Assembly: GCA_930367215.1 (NCBI GenBank)
Contig: OV884056.1
Span: forward strand, 282,764,067 to 282,828,066
Origin: Pollenia angustigena
Taxonomy: Eukaryota; Arthropoda; Insecta; Diptera; Polleniidae
DNA length: 64,000 bases
Reading direction: 5' to 3'
The translations under genes and the position numbers were made by a program. Positions 22,431-34,151 of this stretch are shown here, in pieces. The notes below the pieces were generated by a model. The model was not told the origin of the DNA. It saw only the letters and a program-made list of their open reading frames with translations, and made no database searches. The stretch's first letter is position 1, and every line of letters begins with the position of its first letter.

Positions 22431-23300
22431 GGCGTGGTAAATTTTTAATACGAACATTTGAACGAAAAATTAGTCAAATCTATGGAGCCGTTTTCGGATT
22501 TTAGGTAAATCGTACAAAGTGGGCGGGACAAAATTTTCTTGCCGTATAAACCTAAGTTGGACCATGGCGATCACTTTAAAGAAGAAATCGTCCAAATCGG
22601 TCAAGCCATCCTCAAGTTATGTGCTTAATAGAAAAAGTGGGCGTAAAAGTAGGCGTGGTAAATTTTGCTTTCGATGGAAACTAAAAATGCATTGATACGA
22701 ACATTTGAAAGAAAAATTAGTCAAATCGATGGAGCCGTTTTCTGATTTTAGGTAAATCGAAAAAAGTGGGCCTAAAAGTAGGCGGGGAACAATTTTCTAT
22801 CCGTATAAACCTAAGTTGGACCATGGCGATCACTTTAAAGAATAAATCGTCCAAATCGGTCAAGCCATCCTCAAGTAATGTGCTTAATAGAAAAAGTGGG
22901 CGTAAAAGTAGGCGTGGTAAATTTTTCTTTCGATGGAAACTAAAAATGCATTGATGCGAACATTTGAAAGAAAAATTAGTCAAATCGATGGAGCCGTTTT
23001 TGATTTTAGGTAAATCGAAAAAGTGGGCGTAAAAGTAGGCGGGGAACAATTTTATTTCCGTATAAACCTAAGTTGCACCATGGCGATAACTTTAAAGAAA
23101 AAATCGTCCAAATCGGTCAAGCCGTCCTCAAGTTATGTGCTTAATAGAAAAAGTGGGCGTAAAAGTGGGCGGGAAACAATTTTATATGCTATAAACCTCA
23201 CGGAGCCCAAGACCTTTCCAACGAATGCAAAACCGTGGAAATCGGTTCGTGCGTTCTGGAGTTATAGCGTCAGTAAGGAAAACCCGACTTATTTTTATAT
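22420..23300 (+). repeat. Helitron-associated ~258-bp tandem array and 3' tail
   Basis: The landmark TGCTTAATAGAAAAAGTGGG occurs at 22622, 22881 and 23138 (periods 259 and 257), and the rest of the unit repeats with it. After the last unit the text changes to CACGGAGCCCAAGACCTTTC.., a tail common near Helitron 3' ends. Frames inside the array are repeat shadows. The final CTRR terminus could not be fixed. Confidence 0.8.
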
Positions 23301-24329
23301 AATAGATTTTCCACTCACATCAATTTATTCTTTAAAAAATTGAACAAAGTGCAAAAACGGCTTTGGTTTCTTAAATAACTATTCAGTCTAGAAAATAATG
23401 TTAATGATAATTTCCACTAAAAATCATTTTTATTGTGGCAAGTCCTTAATATTCTTCAATTAAAAAAATATGTTCTTTTATTATGCCAACATTGCAGAAA
23501 ATTATTATTCATTTGAACAGCTCTTTTTCTAAGAGCTTTAATGACCTTCTTAAATCATTCAATTACTACATGTCATTTTTCATATCAAATATCTATTCCA
23601 TGCTTAATGATAATAAGCCAGCAGTTTACTTAGAAAACAAAAAATGTTATAAGTTCTATTGAACAAAAACTGTACAAAAAACCTTTTTGTAACACAAGCC
23701 GCATGAGTGATGGAAATTGTAGCAAAACAAATTAATCATACGTCAAAGTTTATTGAAATCATTCAGACATAATAAAAAAAGGGATAATTTGCCGCCGGTT
23801 TACTTTCGATAGAGATCAAAAGCCGTTTGTTAAAGAAACATTGACAATGACATTAAAGGACAATTCATGGGCCGTAAATGAGTACACTTAACTCTTTTGC
23901 CTAATCGATCATTAATAATAAAATTAAATTTCTTAAGTTTGAAAGAATTCTTTCAGAGTTGAAATATTTGACTATAATTACAAGACACGTGTATTAAAAA
24001 GTTTAAGGAAGTGAAACAAGTGATGATGATGTTAAATATATATATCAAAAGAATGAAAGTTTTTAAAAAATAGAAAAATTTTGTCCTGCATAAATAGCAT
24101 TATCTTTTCTCCATATAAGGTTACAATTTCCTTCAAAATTAGAAGGAAAAAATTCAATATTTGGTAGGAAATATGGGCACTTTTCTCGATTTAGGCGATA
24201 TTTACATTACGCGTATGTGATGGAAGTCAATATTATTTTTAGTATATTTTAAATTTGATTTGTAATACATTTTCCTCCTTTTCCTGTCTGTATTTTTTGA
24301 AATTTTATATACAGTTTGTAAAGAAAATG
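23301..24329. other. No gene seen
   Basis: A+T-rich spacer with no supported coding, RNA or repeat feature. Confidence 0.5.
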
Positions 24330-24392
24330 TTTTATTGGAGGTTTATTGAAGCAATTTCCTGTGAAAATGTGTTCAATAAGCCTCCAATAAAA
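24330..24392 (+). ncRNA. Pre-miRNA-like hairpin (candidate)
   Basis: A 21-nt arm (24330-24350) is fully complementary to 24372-24392 apart from one G-U pair, with a 21-nt loop. The outer two positions can also pair (G-U, U-A). Length and symmetry fit a microRNA precursor, but a small palindromic transposon relic would look the same. Either strand could be transcribed. Confidence 0.35.
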
Positions 24393-24463
24393 TAAAAATA
24401 TTTTTTATGAATATGGGGGTAAAACTTTAAGAGAAACGGTTATTTTAAAATAAAATATACATC

Positions 24464-24926
24464 TTTTTAATATTTTTAATTAGGCTTAAGTTCATGAAAT
24501 TTAATTTTTATTAAATTATTTTTATGAAGAAAGGAATTTTACAACATGAAAATCAATTAAAATTGTTATTGATAATCTTTCATTCTTGACGTGGCTCGGG
24601 CTCGAACCCTGGCCGGCAGGTTACCATGACATGTTTCGATCGCAACCACTCGATCTCCTCAGATGGATTTGCCGTCTTACACTCGCAGCCATCGACGACT
24701 GCTGACGTCACTAGTCAAACATCAATCCTTAAACCAAATTGTATTTTAACCTTTGGTAGATCGAAATTTGCTTTCCTGAAGGGTTCGAGCCCGAGCCACG
24801 TCAAGAATGAAAGATTATCAATAACAATTTTAATTGATTTTCATGTTGTAAAATTCCTTTCTTCATAAAAATAATTTAATAAAAATTAAATTTCATGAAC
24901 TTAAGCCTAATTAAAAATATTAAAAA
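24464..24926. repeat. Perfect 147-bp inverted repeat with 169-bp spacer, tRNA/SINE-like core
   Basis: 24464-24610 and 24780-24926 are exact reverse complements over 147 bp without an indel. On the minus strand, spacer plus left arm looks like a tRNA-derived SINE head: an A-box-like GATCGAGTGGTTGCG (about 24644-24658), then the B-box-like GGGTTCGAGCCC at the arm edge, then a unique tail. The right arm repeats only the B-box and tail. It could fold into a long hairpin RNA. Confidence 0.85.
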
Positions 24927-25199
24927 TTTGGATTAAAAACCATAAATAGTTCAACAAAATAACCACATACTAATTATTAAAATATACAACTTTTATTATT
25001 TTTTTTTTTTTTTTTCATTTACGTAATTGAAGATATTTTAAAACACATTTCACTAAAAAAACAAAATTAATTCAAAGAACTAAATAAAATCTTAGCTTAA
25101 AAAAATAGTTTAGTTTGAACGTTGTAAAATAAATGTTTTCAAAATTGTATTAAATTAAAACAAATGTTTTCCAAATGGCTTAAAAAAGATTAATGGCTG

Positions 25200-26181
25200 C
25201 TAGTACTTTGTGTGTCCACCTTTAGCATCAATAACAGCTTGTAGACGTCTACACATTGAATGAATTAGTTTTTGTATGTCATATTCTGTAGGTATTTTTT
25301 CCCACTCTTCTTTTATAAATGCTATTGATTGAGGTTTGTTTTTGGAGACCTTTTCCGACTTTTTTTTTAGGTGGACCCACAAATTTTCTATCGGGTTTAA
25401 GTCGGGACTTTGCGCTGGAGTATCAATTACTTTTGTGCAATTATATAACGACCAGGATCTACAAATGTACGATTTATGTTTTGGGTCATTAGCTTGGTAA
25501 AATTTAAATTTTAATTTGCTAGGGTTTTCTGGGTCAACAAAGCCAAACTTTCGCGCACTGACAGTCAATTCGTTTCTTAAAATATCCAGATAGACTTCCT
25601 TTGTCATTATATCCTCTAAGATCCTTATTTCGCAAACACCCTTGCATGAAATACAACCCCACACCATTACAGATAATTTTCCAAACTTCACAGTGGGAAT
25701 AATATTTTTATTTTCTAAAGCCGTCAGAGGTTTGCGCTAAACTTTTTGAGGTACATCGTGGTAGTAAAGCATCACCTTCGTCTCGTCGCAAAAAATTACA
25801 TCATCCCAGTGCTCCGAAGAAAAAGAAATGTGTTGAATGGCAAAGTTATATCTCTTTTCTATGTTTTGCGCGGAAAGCAAAGGTTTTTTTCTGGCAACTC
25901 TTGAAGAGTATTTATGATTTTGCAGGACATTTCGAACAGTCTGATGAGAAATACTTACTCCACACTCATTATTGATATCAAGTGCTATTCCTCTAGTGCT
26001 GGAATGTGGATTTGATCAATAATTTTTAAAATTTTCCTCTCAGTGCGCCGGGTCACTTTCTTTGGTTTGCCTGGAGTTGGTTTTGCCTCAAGTCTTCCTT
26101 CTTTTTCAGCACGGTTGACCACGTTGTATAATTAAAATACACTAGCTGTGTAATATTTTTGACAAGTCGTTTTCCTGGCAT
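25200..26181 (-). pseudogene. Tc1-like transposase, inactivated
   Basis: Minus strand, start M-P-G-K-R at 26181 and stop before 25200. Order seen: N-terminal helix-turn-helix remnants with two frameshifts; then H-Q-T-V-R-N-V-L; the first catalytic Asp in F-C-D-E-T-K (about 25790); an in-frame stop at about 25740; V-M-V-W-G-C-I-S; the second catalytic block as Q-A-N-D-P-K-H where Q-D-N-D is expected, so the Asp is lost; then S-P-D-L-N-P-I-E-N-L-W with the catalytic Glu retained; and a normal C-terminus. Full-length Tc1 would be about 340 residues. The element's TIRs could not be located. Confidence 0.9.
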
Positions 26182-26241
26182 TGTTTAAATTTGATTTCGT
26201 GATCACTTGTTGCAATTACTGGCTTACTTTGATGAATAAAT

Positions 26242-26782
26242 CAGCGTTCGAAAATAAACAGTACATTATTTAACGTTCGGCTCACACACCCAAGAACGAT
26301 ATCTATTTTTTTTAGTGATTGTGTAATAATACACAACCCTTTATACCGTTCGTAACTATTTTTAAGAAAGAACAGAACATTATATAATGTTCGGTTCTTC
26401 ATTAAAAAACAGAACAATTGTAGTGATACTGTAGAAAAACATTATATTTTAATGTTCTTTAATGTTTTTTTCGTGTGTGCATTTTGTATTTGTAAAAAAT
26501 TTTTGTTTTTTTTTACCAGCCAAAAGGGACGAACATTAATGAGCCGAACCGAACACATCGAAGTTTGTGGATTTTCAAAAAAAACCGAACGGAATTAAAT
26601 GTTCTCATCTTTTGTTGTGTGTGATAAAAACAGTATTATTTTTGTGTTCGAAAGATGACTTACAGGGAAACGTTATTTTTTTTAATGATTTTCTACACAA
26701 ACAGTATTAGCGTTTGTGTTTTCCACAAATCTACCGAACCGAACATTAAGAAACGATATTTAGTGTTTATTTTCGAACACTG
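26242..26782. mobile_element. hAT-type MITE (8-bp TSD GAATAAAT)
   Basis: Ends CAGCGTTCGAAAATAAACA and the inverse of TGTTTATTTTCGAACACTG, with exact 8-bp duplications GAATAAAT at 26234-26241 and 26783-26790. The body carries many GTTCGG/CCGAAC and AACATTAA motifs in both orientations, a probable subterminal binding array. Non-coding, 541 bp. Confidence 0.88.
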
Positions 26783-26790
26783 GAATAAAT

Positions 26791-28320
26791 ACTACCTGTT
26801 TCCCTTTACACAATACCATCCTCATAAAAAATATATGTACATGTAATAAATATGCAAAAAAATAACGGATCTTTACTTACCTTTGCCTTTTTGAAAACAT
26901 TTTTTTTACATCATTCAAAGCATGTAAAACTATTTTATATTATTGTTGTTGTAATGTGTGCGTCGTTTTTTCCAAGTTTTAGCGCCCTCACATTAACAAC
27001 ATACCAGACAACAGTTACATACAAAAACAAAATACAAATAAAATGATTTAGTTTTTGTTATTCTTTATTTAAATTGAAATTCTTAAATATTTTCAGCTTT
27101 GAAAACATTTTTTTTAAACTGTTACTTATTTGAATTGAACTGTATTTTAAACAAAAATGTAGGCTTTTTTTTAAAGCGGAATTTAAAATCTATCGAAATT
27201 CATCACATCTTTCAAAAATGATCGTTTTCAAATCGATCAATTTTCATTACATAACTGAATTTAACGAAAAAAAAAAATTTTTTTTAGTAGGAATCAAGAG
27301 TGATCGCAAATAAACGTCCATATCTGAATTTGAAGGATTTTTTTAATTCTTTTTTTTTTTTTTTGTTTGGAAATTTTTTGTTCCTTTTTTTATATTTTCT
27401 TTTTGCTGTAAAAGTATTGAATATGGCTTTTTTTGTCTTCTCTGATGATATGTATATGATATTCTTTTAAACACCAAAAATTTATAACGATTATGTATTC
27501 TTGACATATTATTTTCAACTATTTATTTATTTTTTTCATTTTTATGTATTCTGTTTTGTTTATTTCAACAACCATTCCAGAAGTTAAAAAGAACGCACTG
27601 AATGTTTCTACAACTTAACGATAGTTTCGTGTCAAAGTGGCACTTTGTTTTAGAATTGAATATTCCATTTTACCACTGACATTTGCACAAAACTACAATT
27701 TTTCTTTTTAAATGTGTGAAAGAACGGCAAATGACAAAAAAAAAAGAATATTACAGGAAACGGAAATATATTACAGGAAAGAAAAAAATATTAAAAATAT
27801 AACAACAAGCAACAACACTTAATCACAACACAAGAAAAAATAACAAAAATATACATACATACATACATTCATTTAACGAGTAGTTAACTGGTAAAAATGT
27901 GGTTTAAACTTTTCTCTTGTGATGTGCTGGCGTTTTTTCTCCGTCCCATTAACTTCTGGTTAATCACAAAAGTTTTCCTCTTCCGTAGAAAATAGAGTCC
28001 TCTTAAACACCAACTGTTTGAACTGTAGACTTCCAGTTGAGTAAACAGTAAAAAAAAAACGTTTGGGAAATTATAAATTTTTACTTTGCAACCTTTTCTT
28101 CAAAATTCAAAGGAAACGTTTTATCAATCGACCGCAAGAAAGGTAATTGGGACTTGGATAATGTATTTATTCCAATAAGTAGAGCTTAAAACTTTACAAT
28201 TAATTGCACTATTCATGTTCTGAAACAAAATTATAAGAAATTGTTAAAGTGATTCAATATGTTTAAATACAACGCAAAATTAAATTAAAAAATTAATTAA
28301 ATTTTTACCAGTTAACAAAC
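26791..28320. other. Long A+T-rich spacer, no gene supported
   Basis: T-rich and A-rich runs and a (CATA)n run near 27852-27869. No splice-bounded coding, no TIR pair and no RNA gene recognised. It could be intron or promoter-proximal DNA of the gene at 34 kb, but nothing proves it. Confidence 0.45.
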
Positions 28321-28323
28321 TAA

Positions 28324-28542
28324 GGCCCGTTTTCACAACTTACCGATAGCTAAAGGTAAGATTTTATCGGCCATATAAAAAGTGTTTCATTATTACAACT
28401 TAATTTTAACCTACCAGGTAGAATTAACCTTAATCTACTTTATCGTTCACTTAAGGTTAAAGTAAAGTTTTTATAATAAAACACTTTTTATAAGGCCATT
28501 TAAAGTCTACTTTAAGCTATCGGTAAGTTGTGAAAACGGGCC
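28324..28542. mobile_element. PIF/Harbinger-type fold-back MITE (TAA TSD)
   Basis: TIR GGCCCGTTTTCACAACTTAC (perfect inverse at the right end), flanked by TAA at 28321-28323 and 28543-28545. The inverted complementarity continues almost to the centre, so the whole 219 bp can fold into one hairpin. Confidence 0.9.
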
Positions 28543-28545
28543 TAA

Positions 28546-29312
28546 TAGTATCTATCTTCTATTGAATTAACGGGCTTTTTTCACAATTCGTTTACTCCTG
28601 TTGTGACTTTTAAGTGTATGTGAGATTTTCTCTCTTGTTTTAGTGTTTTCTTGCCAAACAAAAATAAAACTGTCATCAGTCATCAAATTGACAAAAAAAT
28701 AAAATGATTTTATTTTTTTATTCTTTTCTTTTTATTTTTGAGCACAGAAAATGCCATTAAATAAATCTTATTTTATGAGTTTTCTTTTCCTCTCTGTAGG
28801 TTTAACCTTAAAAAAATACTTGCAAGCATCGAATACTTTTTGCTTAAGTATTTTCGTACGAATTTTTATTACAATTTCTATTTTACGATTTCGTGTGCTG
28901 ATTTCATTTAGAGTGCATTTAAAGGAATTAATAAAATATATATTTAAGCATCATCAGAAGTAATCAAATAAAAAACATAATGCATTTTAGTAGTAAAATG
29001 TACAATTGTATTAAAAATATACAGATGTTTTGGAAGAATTACTAGAAGAAGAAATAAATCTTCAGGATTGTTAAGAATATGGCGTCTGACTTAAGTCAAT
29101 AATAATCTTAATCATAAAAAAATTCAGGTTTATATTTCAGGTTTTCAAAACGAATTTTGTAAAAAACATTCGTGTTTTATAGACAACTCCCAATTAGGTT
29201 AATCGCAATAAAAAATACGATAACCTTCTAAACTAGTGACCAACAATAAAACAAAAGAAATAAAAATAAAGGTATTGAACTCAATTGAAGTAGAATTCAG
29301 AATTTTTAGGCC
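28546..29312. other. No gene seen
   Basis: A+T-rich spacer. The open stretch 28751-28963 has no splice context or recognisable product. Confidence 0.45.
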
Positions 29313-29920
29313 CTAAATTTGTAAAACGCAACGCAATGTTTAAAATAACATTGAAAACAAAAACAATTTCAAAAATTTGTCAAAATTTTGTTGTTGCTTT
29401 CTATAGAAATACATATTAGCTCAATTCTCAATCTTGTGCAAATGGTCTTGCATCGTAGCATTTGCAAAATGGTATAGTAAATACTGTAGCATACTTTTGG
29501 GAGCATTTGCAAAATGGTATAGTATATTTTTACTCTACACCAACAAAATATACAGCAATGCACTTGCTACTCTTTTGCAAATATGCAACGCCTAAAACCA
29601 ATAGTTTATATTTACTCGACTTTTGCAACACTTGATTGTAAATCGACAGCTAACACTCTGTGAGCCAAGCCAATCAAAAGTATACTACAGTATTTACTAT
29701 ACCATTTTGCAAATGCTACGATGCAAGACCATTTGCACAAGATTGTGAATTGGGCTATTGCGTTTTAAAATTATCAACGCCACAAGATATGCAGCGTTTA
29801 AAATTTAAAAATTCAATATACATTTCTATAGAAAGCAACAACAAAATTATGAAATATTTTCGATTTTGTTTTTGCTTTCAATATAATTTTTGGCGTTGCG
29901 TTTGCGTTTTACAAATTTAG
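29313..29920. mobile_element. 608-bp fold-back element
   Basis: Ends CTAAATTTGTAAAACGCAA and its inverse. Strong internal inverted blocks: GTTGTTGCTTTCTATAGAAA at about 29389 with 29821-29840, and TGCATCGTAGCATTTGCAAA at about 29448 with the complement at about 29707-29726. A direct repeat AGCATTTGCAAAATGGTATA also occurs twice on the left. No duplication was identified. Confidence 0.7.
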
Positions 29921-30059
29921 TGTACGAACCCTGTAAAACACAACAATTTTTGATGTTTCTTATGAAAGAAAAATCTAAAAATTCTTTCTTTTTCATTCAT
30001 GAATATGAAGAAAAAAAAAATTTTTTTTTTTATGTTATTTTTTTTTTTTTTATAAATAA

Positions 30060-30912
30060 CACTACGTGACAATTTTTTGACCAAATGAATTTGACACCTA
30101 ATTTTTATGTAAAATTTTACGCTGAACCCGAAGATGAAGATTTCGACAAAGTCGTTACCAAATGAATGAAGTCAGAACTGTCAAAAGTAGAACAGTTTTT
30201 GAGATATTCCTAAATAACCGTTATTTGTGTTTTTAAAAAAGATGCTGTGACTGAAATGCAAATATCCAAAAAATAAAATTTTAGCCTATTTCAATACGAA
30301 CATTTTGTGCCCAATAGGAACCAGATCGGTGCAAAAATGACAAAGTTACAGAAGATTAATTGCATTAACCCACAGCAAATAAATATACAAAGCAAAATTT
30401 TTAGTAACAATAAATATTAAAAATTGCTTAGAACTATTGAATTTCTATGTGGGTTAATTTACTAAATCTTCAGTAGCTTTGTCATTTTTGTACCCATCTC
30501 TGTCTTGTTAGGCGCAAAATGTTCATATTCAAATAATCTAATGTCGCATGCAATAAAACATTAGGATTTTTAAATCATTGGTTTAAAAAAAATAACTTGA
30601 AAAGATCAAAATTGAACAAAATCATAATATTTTCAATAAAGCTTGAACTTTTGTCCCCTGTTACTTTGTCATTTCTTGCCCAATCTTCACAAACAATCCA
30701 TGGTTATTTTAGAAATTTTATAACCTTTTACTAAGAAGATAGAATTACATAATCCGATTAAAATTTTTGAAGATATTTGCATTCCAGTCACATCATCTTT
30801 TTTAAAAACACAAATAACGGTTATTTTGGAATATCTCAAAAACTGTTCTACTTTTGACAATTCTGACTTCATTCATTTGGTCACGACTTTGTTGAAATTT
30901 TGTCACCTAGTG
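30060..30912. mobile_element. Fold-back element with CACTASGTGACA ends (TAA TSD)
   Basis: Left end CACTACGTGACAATTTTTTG, right end inverse of CAAAATTTTGTCACCTAGTG (approximate). TAA lies at 30057-30059 and 30913-30915. Long inverted arms: 30162-30270 against 30775-30880 (GTCAGAACTGTCAAAAGTAG.. and complement), and a second pair near 30340-30370 and 30460-30500. Non-coding; the short minus frame at its right arm is a shadow. Confidence 0.75.
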
Positions 30913-31478
30913 TAATTTTAAACATGAAAATAAAATAATGTATGTTTTTCTTTAAATTGTGTTGTAATTGTTTCTATACGAACAATTATAACCGAATTTT
31001 ATGGATTCAGTATTGAACAATGTTATTTTAACATTTTTCATTTACAATTAATGTGAAACAGTGATAATTTTAAAAAAAGTCCATATTTTGCAGAAATTTA
31101 CTAAGATGTTTAACCAACATTGCGCCATTTTTATTTAACATTGACTGAATAACGATATCAAATATGTTATGAACGGACAATTCAAAGTGACGCAGAGTAC
31201 AAAAAAAATAAAAAAGTATGAAGTAAACTTAAGCTATGTCTAGGGAGATCGATTATTCGACTTTTTTCAATAAGCGGTTTTCGAATATTCCGAATAGTTG
31301 CTATTTTAAAAAACCGGTTTTCGGTTAAGCATTTTAAAAATAACCGGTTAACCGGTTTTAATTCGAATACATAAACATACAAAAAACAAATTAGTTTTTG
31401 TAATAAAAAGTTAATTAAAATAAAAACAAAATAATTCACGAAGGTAAGGAACCAACAAAATACATAGATATGACTTAA

Positions 31479-32010
31479 CCCTTTCGGCACGGGAGACGAT
31501 TAGTTAGTTTCTAGCTTTTAAAATGCAATATTTTTACAAAGATATCCATATTAAACTAATATTTATCTGTTTTTTGAGTACCCCTACCCAGGGAAGAGGC
31601 TTGGGGTGGGACATATATTTCCTATCAGGAGTTTGGCATGGGACATATAAGTCCCATTAGTCGTAAACACATAAAAAAAAGGGTATACAAAATAAAGAAA
31701 TTGTTTTCTTTTAACGTTGTAAATTTATAGATATGATCCACGAATTTACAGCTGACATCACCAATCTATGAAAACTTTATTCCACCATTTCTGTGATTTA
31801 CGGTCTAGTTCATACATTTTGGATAACTGATCAAAAAACTTCTCCAACCAACACGTGTTATGATAATAAGCAAAACTTTGTTTAATATTTGTACTTAAAC
31901 GTCTAAATAACTAAATGGGAGAGTTTTGAACCATTTAAAGTGAAAAACTTCAATACTAGGACTCTGGGAACATTCAGTGGGATACATATGTCCCAATAGG
32001 TGCGAAAGGG
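31479..32010. mobile_element. piggyBac-type MITE (TTAA TSD)
   Basis: Ends CCCTTTCGGCAC and the inverse of GTGCGAAAGGG, flanked by TTAA at 31475-31478 and 32011-32014. Palindromic motifs GGGACATATAAGTCCC (31640-31655) and GGGATACATATGTCCC (31979-31994), with a third partial one near 31608. Non-coding, 532 bp. Confidence 0.85.
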
Positions 32011-32222
32011 TTAAGTTATGTTCAGACCTAACAAATATTTGACGATTTGACATGGTATTAAAGCACCCTCCAATTTAAATCCTTCCAAGACATTGTTTGA
32101 TTCCTTCAATTTTGTTTTAGGTTCCTGGTGTTTTAATAAATAAAACTGAAGAATTTTTCCACATCGTTGATTCCGTCGGTATGTTGTAGTTTTAAGCATG
32201 AAGATATGCTGGAACTACTTAA

Positions 32223-32590
32223 CAGCCGTACCTAAACAAGAGCGGAAGGCGGAACGTTTTTTTCCGCTTAGCTTTTACGCTGATATATCATACCTAAACA
32301 AGAGCATCAGCGTTGTGCCACAAACAGAAGTGTTAACTTACTTGTTTAATAAAAACCACATAACAGAAATAAAAAGAAAAGAAAAAACCGCTAGATTGTC
32401 GAAAAAAGCTAAATTGACATTATTTATTAACGAAACGGCCAACTTCACTATTAATCGCTCTGTTAAAATCGGATTATCCAATTGTAAAGCGTTGACGCTG
32501 CGCTATTTAGCGATGCTTCAAACAAATTGTATGGGCATGAGAATTTTTGACAGCTAGAAAACGCTTTCCGCTCTTGTTTAGTTATGGCTG
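32223..32590. mobile_element. MITE with CAGCCRTAMCTAAACAAGAG termini
   Basis: CAGCCGTACCTAAACAAGAG at 32223 and the inverse at the right end (CTCTTGTTTAGTTATGGCTG). The inner direct copy TACCTAAACAAGAGC at about 32290 repeats part of the terminus. Flanks are TAA left and TTA right, so the duplication is uncertain. The 119-codon frame over it has no recognisable product. Confidence 0.75.
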
Positions 32591-32818
32591 TTAGAGTTTT
32601 CATTCATTATTGGCAGCATATTTTAGTAAAGTATTATTGGCAGTTTCTTAAAAACTACTTAGACCAGAGTCAAGTTTTACGTGGAGTATATTTATGTAAA
32701 GCTTGTGGACTTATTAAGGGTGATTAATAAGTCGTAACGTTAAAGAACCTTTGAAACTTATCATTTTATGTCCCTTTGAGCACCATTGTCTTTTAAATCA
32801 GTTCGAATATTAAGAATA

Positions 32819-33348
32819 CAGTACACGCTCGGAAATTTGAACCACTTTGTTTTTAGGGCGAATCGAATTTCCGAATTATTCGAATTTCTGGACAGTTTTT
32901 TTATGCAAAAATTTAGGTAAATTTGACCATAAAAATATAAAAAAACTATTATATTTTTAATTTTAGTTTATTCAACATAAAAACTATAAAAAACTTAACG
33001 AAATATAACAACAAATAACAATACAGTTAATTTTTCTTTATTTAGTATGTGTAATACAAACACCAAAAAACAGACTTTTAAACTCTAACAAGATCTACAA
33101 GATCTGTAAATCATCTTTTAAAATGGGATTCCCCTTTTTACTTTGTATTTGGTAAAACTAAATTGTCAAAATTTTAGTGTTTACAATAAAAAGAAAAAAC
33201 CACTCGGAAATTCGAATTTTGGATTCTAATTTTAGAGCGCCAAATGTAATGAAACTACTGATTCGAATTTCTAGAAATTCTAATTTCTAGAAATTCTAAT
33301 TTCTAGAAATTCTAATTTCTGAGAGTTCGAATCTCTGAGCGTCTACTG
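32819..33348. mobile_element. pogo/Tigger-like MITE (TA TSD) with a 16-bp minisatellite
   Basis: Ends CAGTACACGCTCGGAAATTT and the inverse of CTCTGAGCGTCTACTG, flanked by TA (32817-32818, 33349-33350); CAGTA..CGCTC ends fit the pogo/Tigger style of the Tc1/mariner superfamily. Near its right end the 16-bp unit AAATTCTAATTTCTAG repeats about four times (33255-33320). Confidence 0.7.
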
Positions 33349-34134
33349 TACTGTCAAATTGCAAATTAAATACATACTTTTAAGTTGAAAAAAAAAGTTT
33401 TTTTTTTTAGTATTTTTGTTTGTTTTTGGTTTTTGTTACTAGAACTCATGTTTATATAAGCGATTTTTATTTACATTGTTTATAATGTTTTTGATTGACT
33501 TTTGTTAGATTTTGTTTTGACATTCTTAATAATAAGTTTAAGTTTGCCAAATAGTCAATTAGAAAAATACTTAAATTACGGGTACATTTTTAACAAAAGT
33601 AAGGAAAACATATATAAATTACATATTACTAAAATAACCGGTTTATTTTACCAAAATAACCGGTTTATTCGATATATGAAAAATGGACATTTTAAAATAT
33701 TCGATTTGGGCAAAACTAAAATAACCGGTCGGATACTATTCAATGGATCACCTTAGCTTTGTCATCGATTTGCACTTGAAAAATCAGATTTTGACAGAGC
33801 GTTAAGTAGTGAAGCTATTTGTTAATCATTCTGGCGGTTTTTTCGCCATTCTTTGAGTCTTGTTTGTGGGGTTGACGGTCTTATTTAAGTGTGTCATTTT
33901 AGCATTAAAGACAATTTTTTTTTTTATCTAGATTAAAATACTAATTTTCCCCACTCCCAAAAGAGTAATACTAAACTGAAAACACTCCCTTGCTTAAAAA
34001 AAAGTTGCATTTATTTTATTTCAACAGTTACCATTCACAAGAATTATCTCCTCTAAATTTATACATTTTCATAAAAAAAAACTTGACATTTATACTTCAC
34101 AAACTCATCTTTTCTAATACTTATTTTTTTTTTT

Positions 34135-34151
34135 TTATTTTTTCTTTCTAG
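34135..34151 (+). promoter_or_regulatory. Splice acceptor (polypyrimidine tract plus TAG)
   Basis: A long T-rich tract (about 34122-34147) ends in TTTCTTTCTAG, so an exon would begin at 34152. It is the best acceptor ahead of the coding stretch and has no competing AG between. Confidence 0.6.

Larger units (their letters stand above)
31231..33760. repeat. CCGGTT-rich element interrupted by three MITEs
   Basis: AAGCTATGTCTAGGGAGATC at 31231 is imperfectly inverted at the right edge (..GATCACCTTAGCTTT, 33746-33760). Subterminal AACCGGTT/AACCGGTTT motifs cluster just inside both ends (about 31300-31362 and 33636-33730). The interior holds the MITEs at 31479, 32223 and 32819, so it is an older host element. 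Class unknown. Confidence 0.5.

Noticed and set aside
22717..23343. Basic Lys/Ser-rich frames repeated on both strands
   Set aside because: They are translations of the 258-bp Helitron-associated tandem units.
24626..24868. 80-codon plus-strand frame in the spacer and right arm of the 147-bp inverted repeat
   Set aside because: No recognisable product; it spans SINE-like sequence and one arm of the inverted repeat.
32198..32557. 119-codon plus-strand frame
   Set aside because: Lies almost entirely within a MITE (32223-32590) including its terminal repeats; no recognisable domain.
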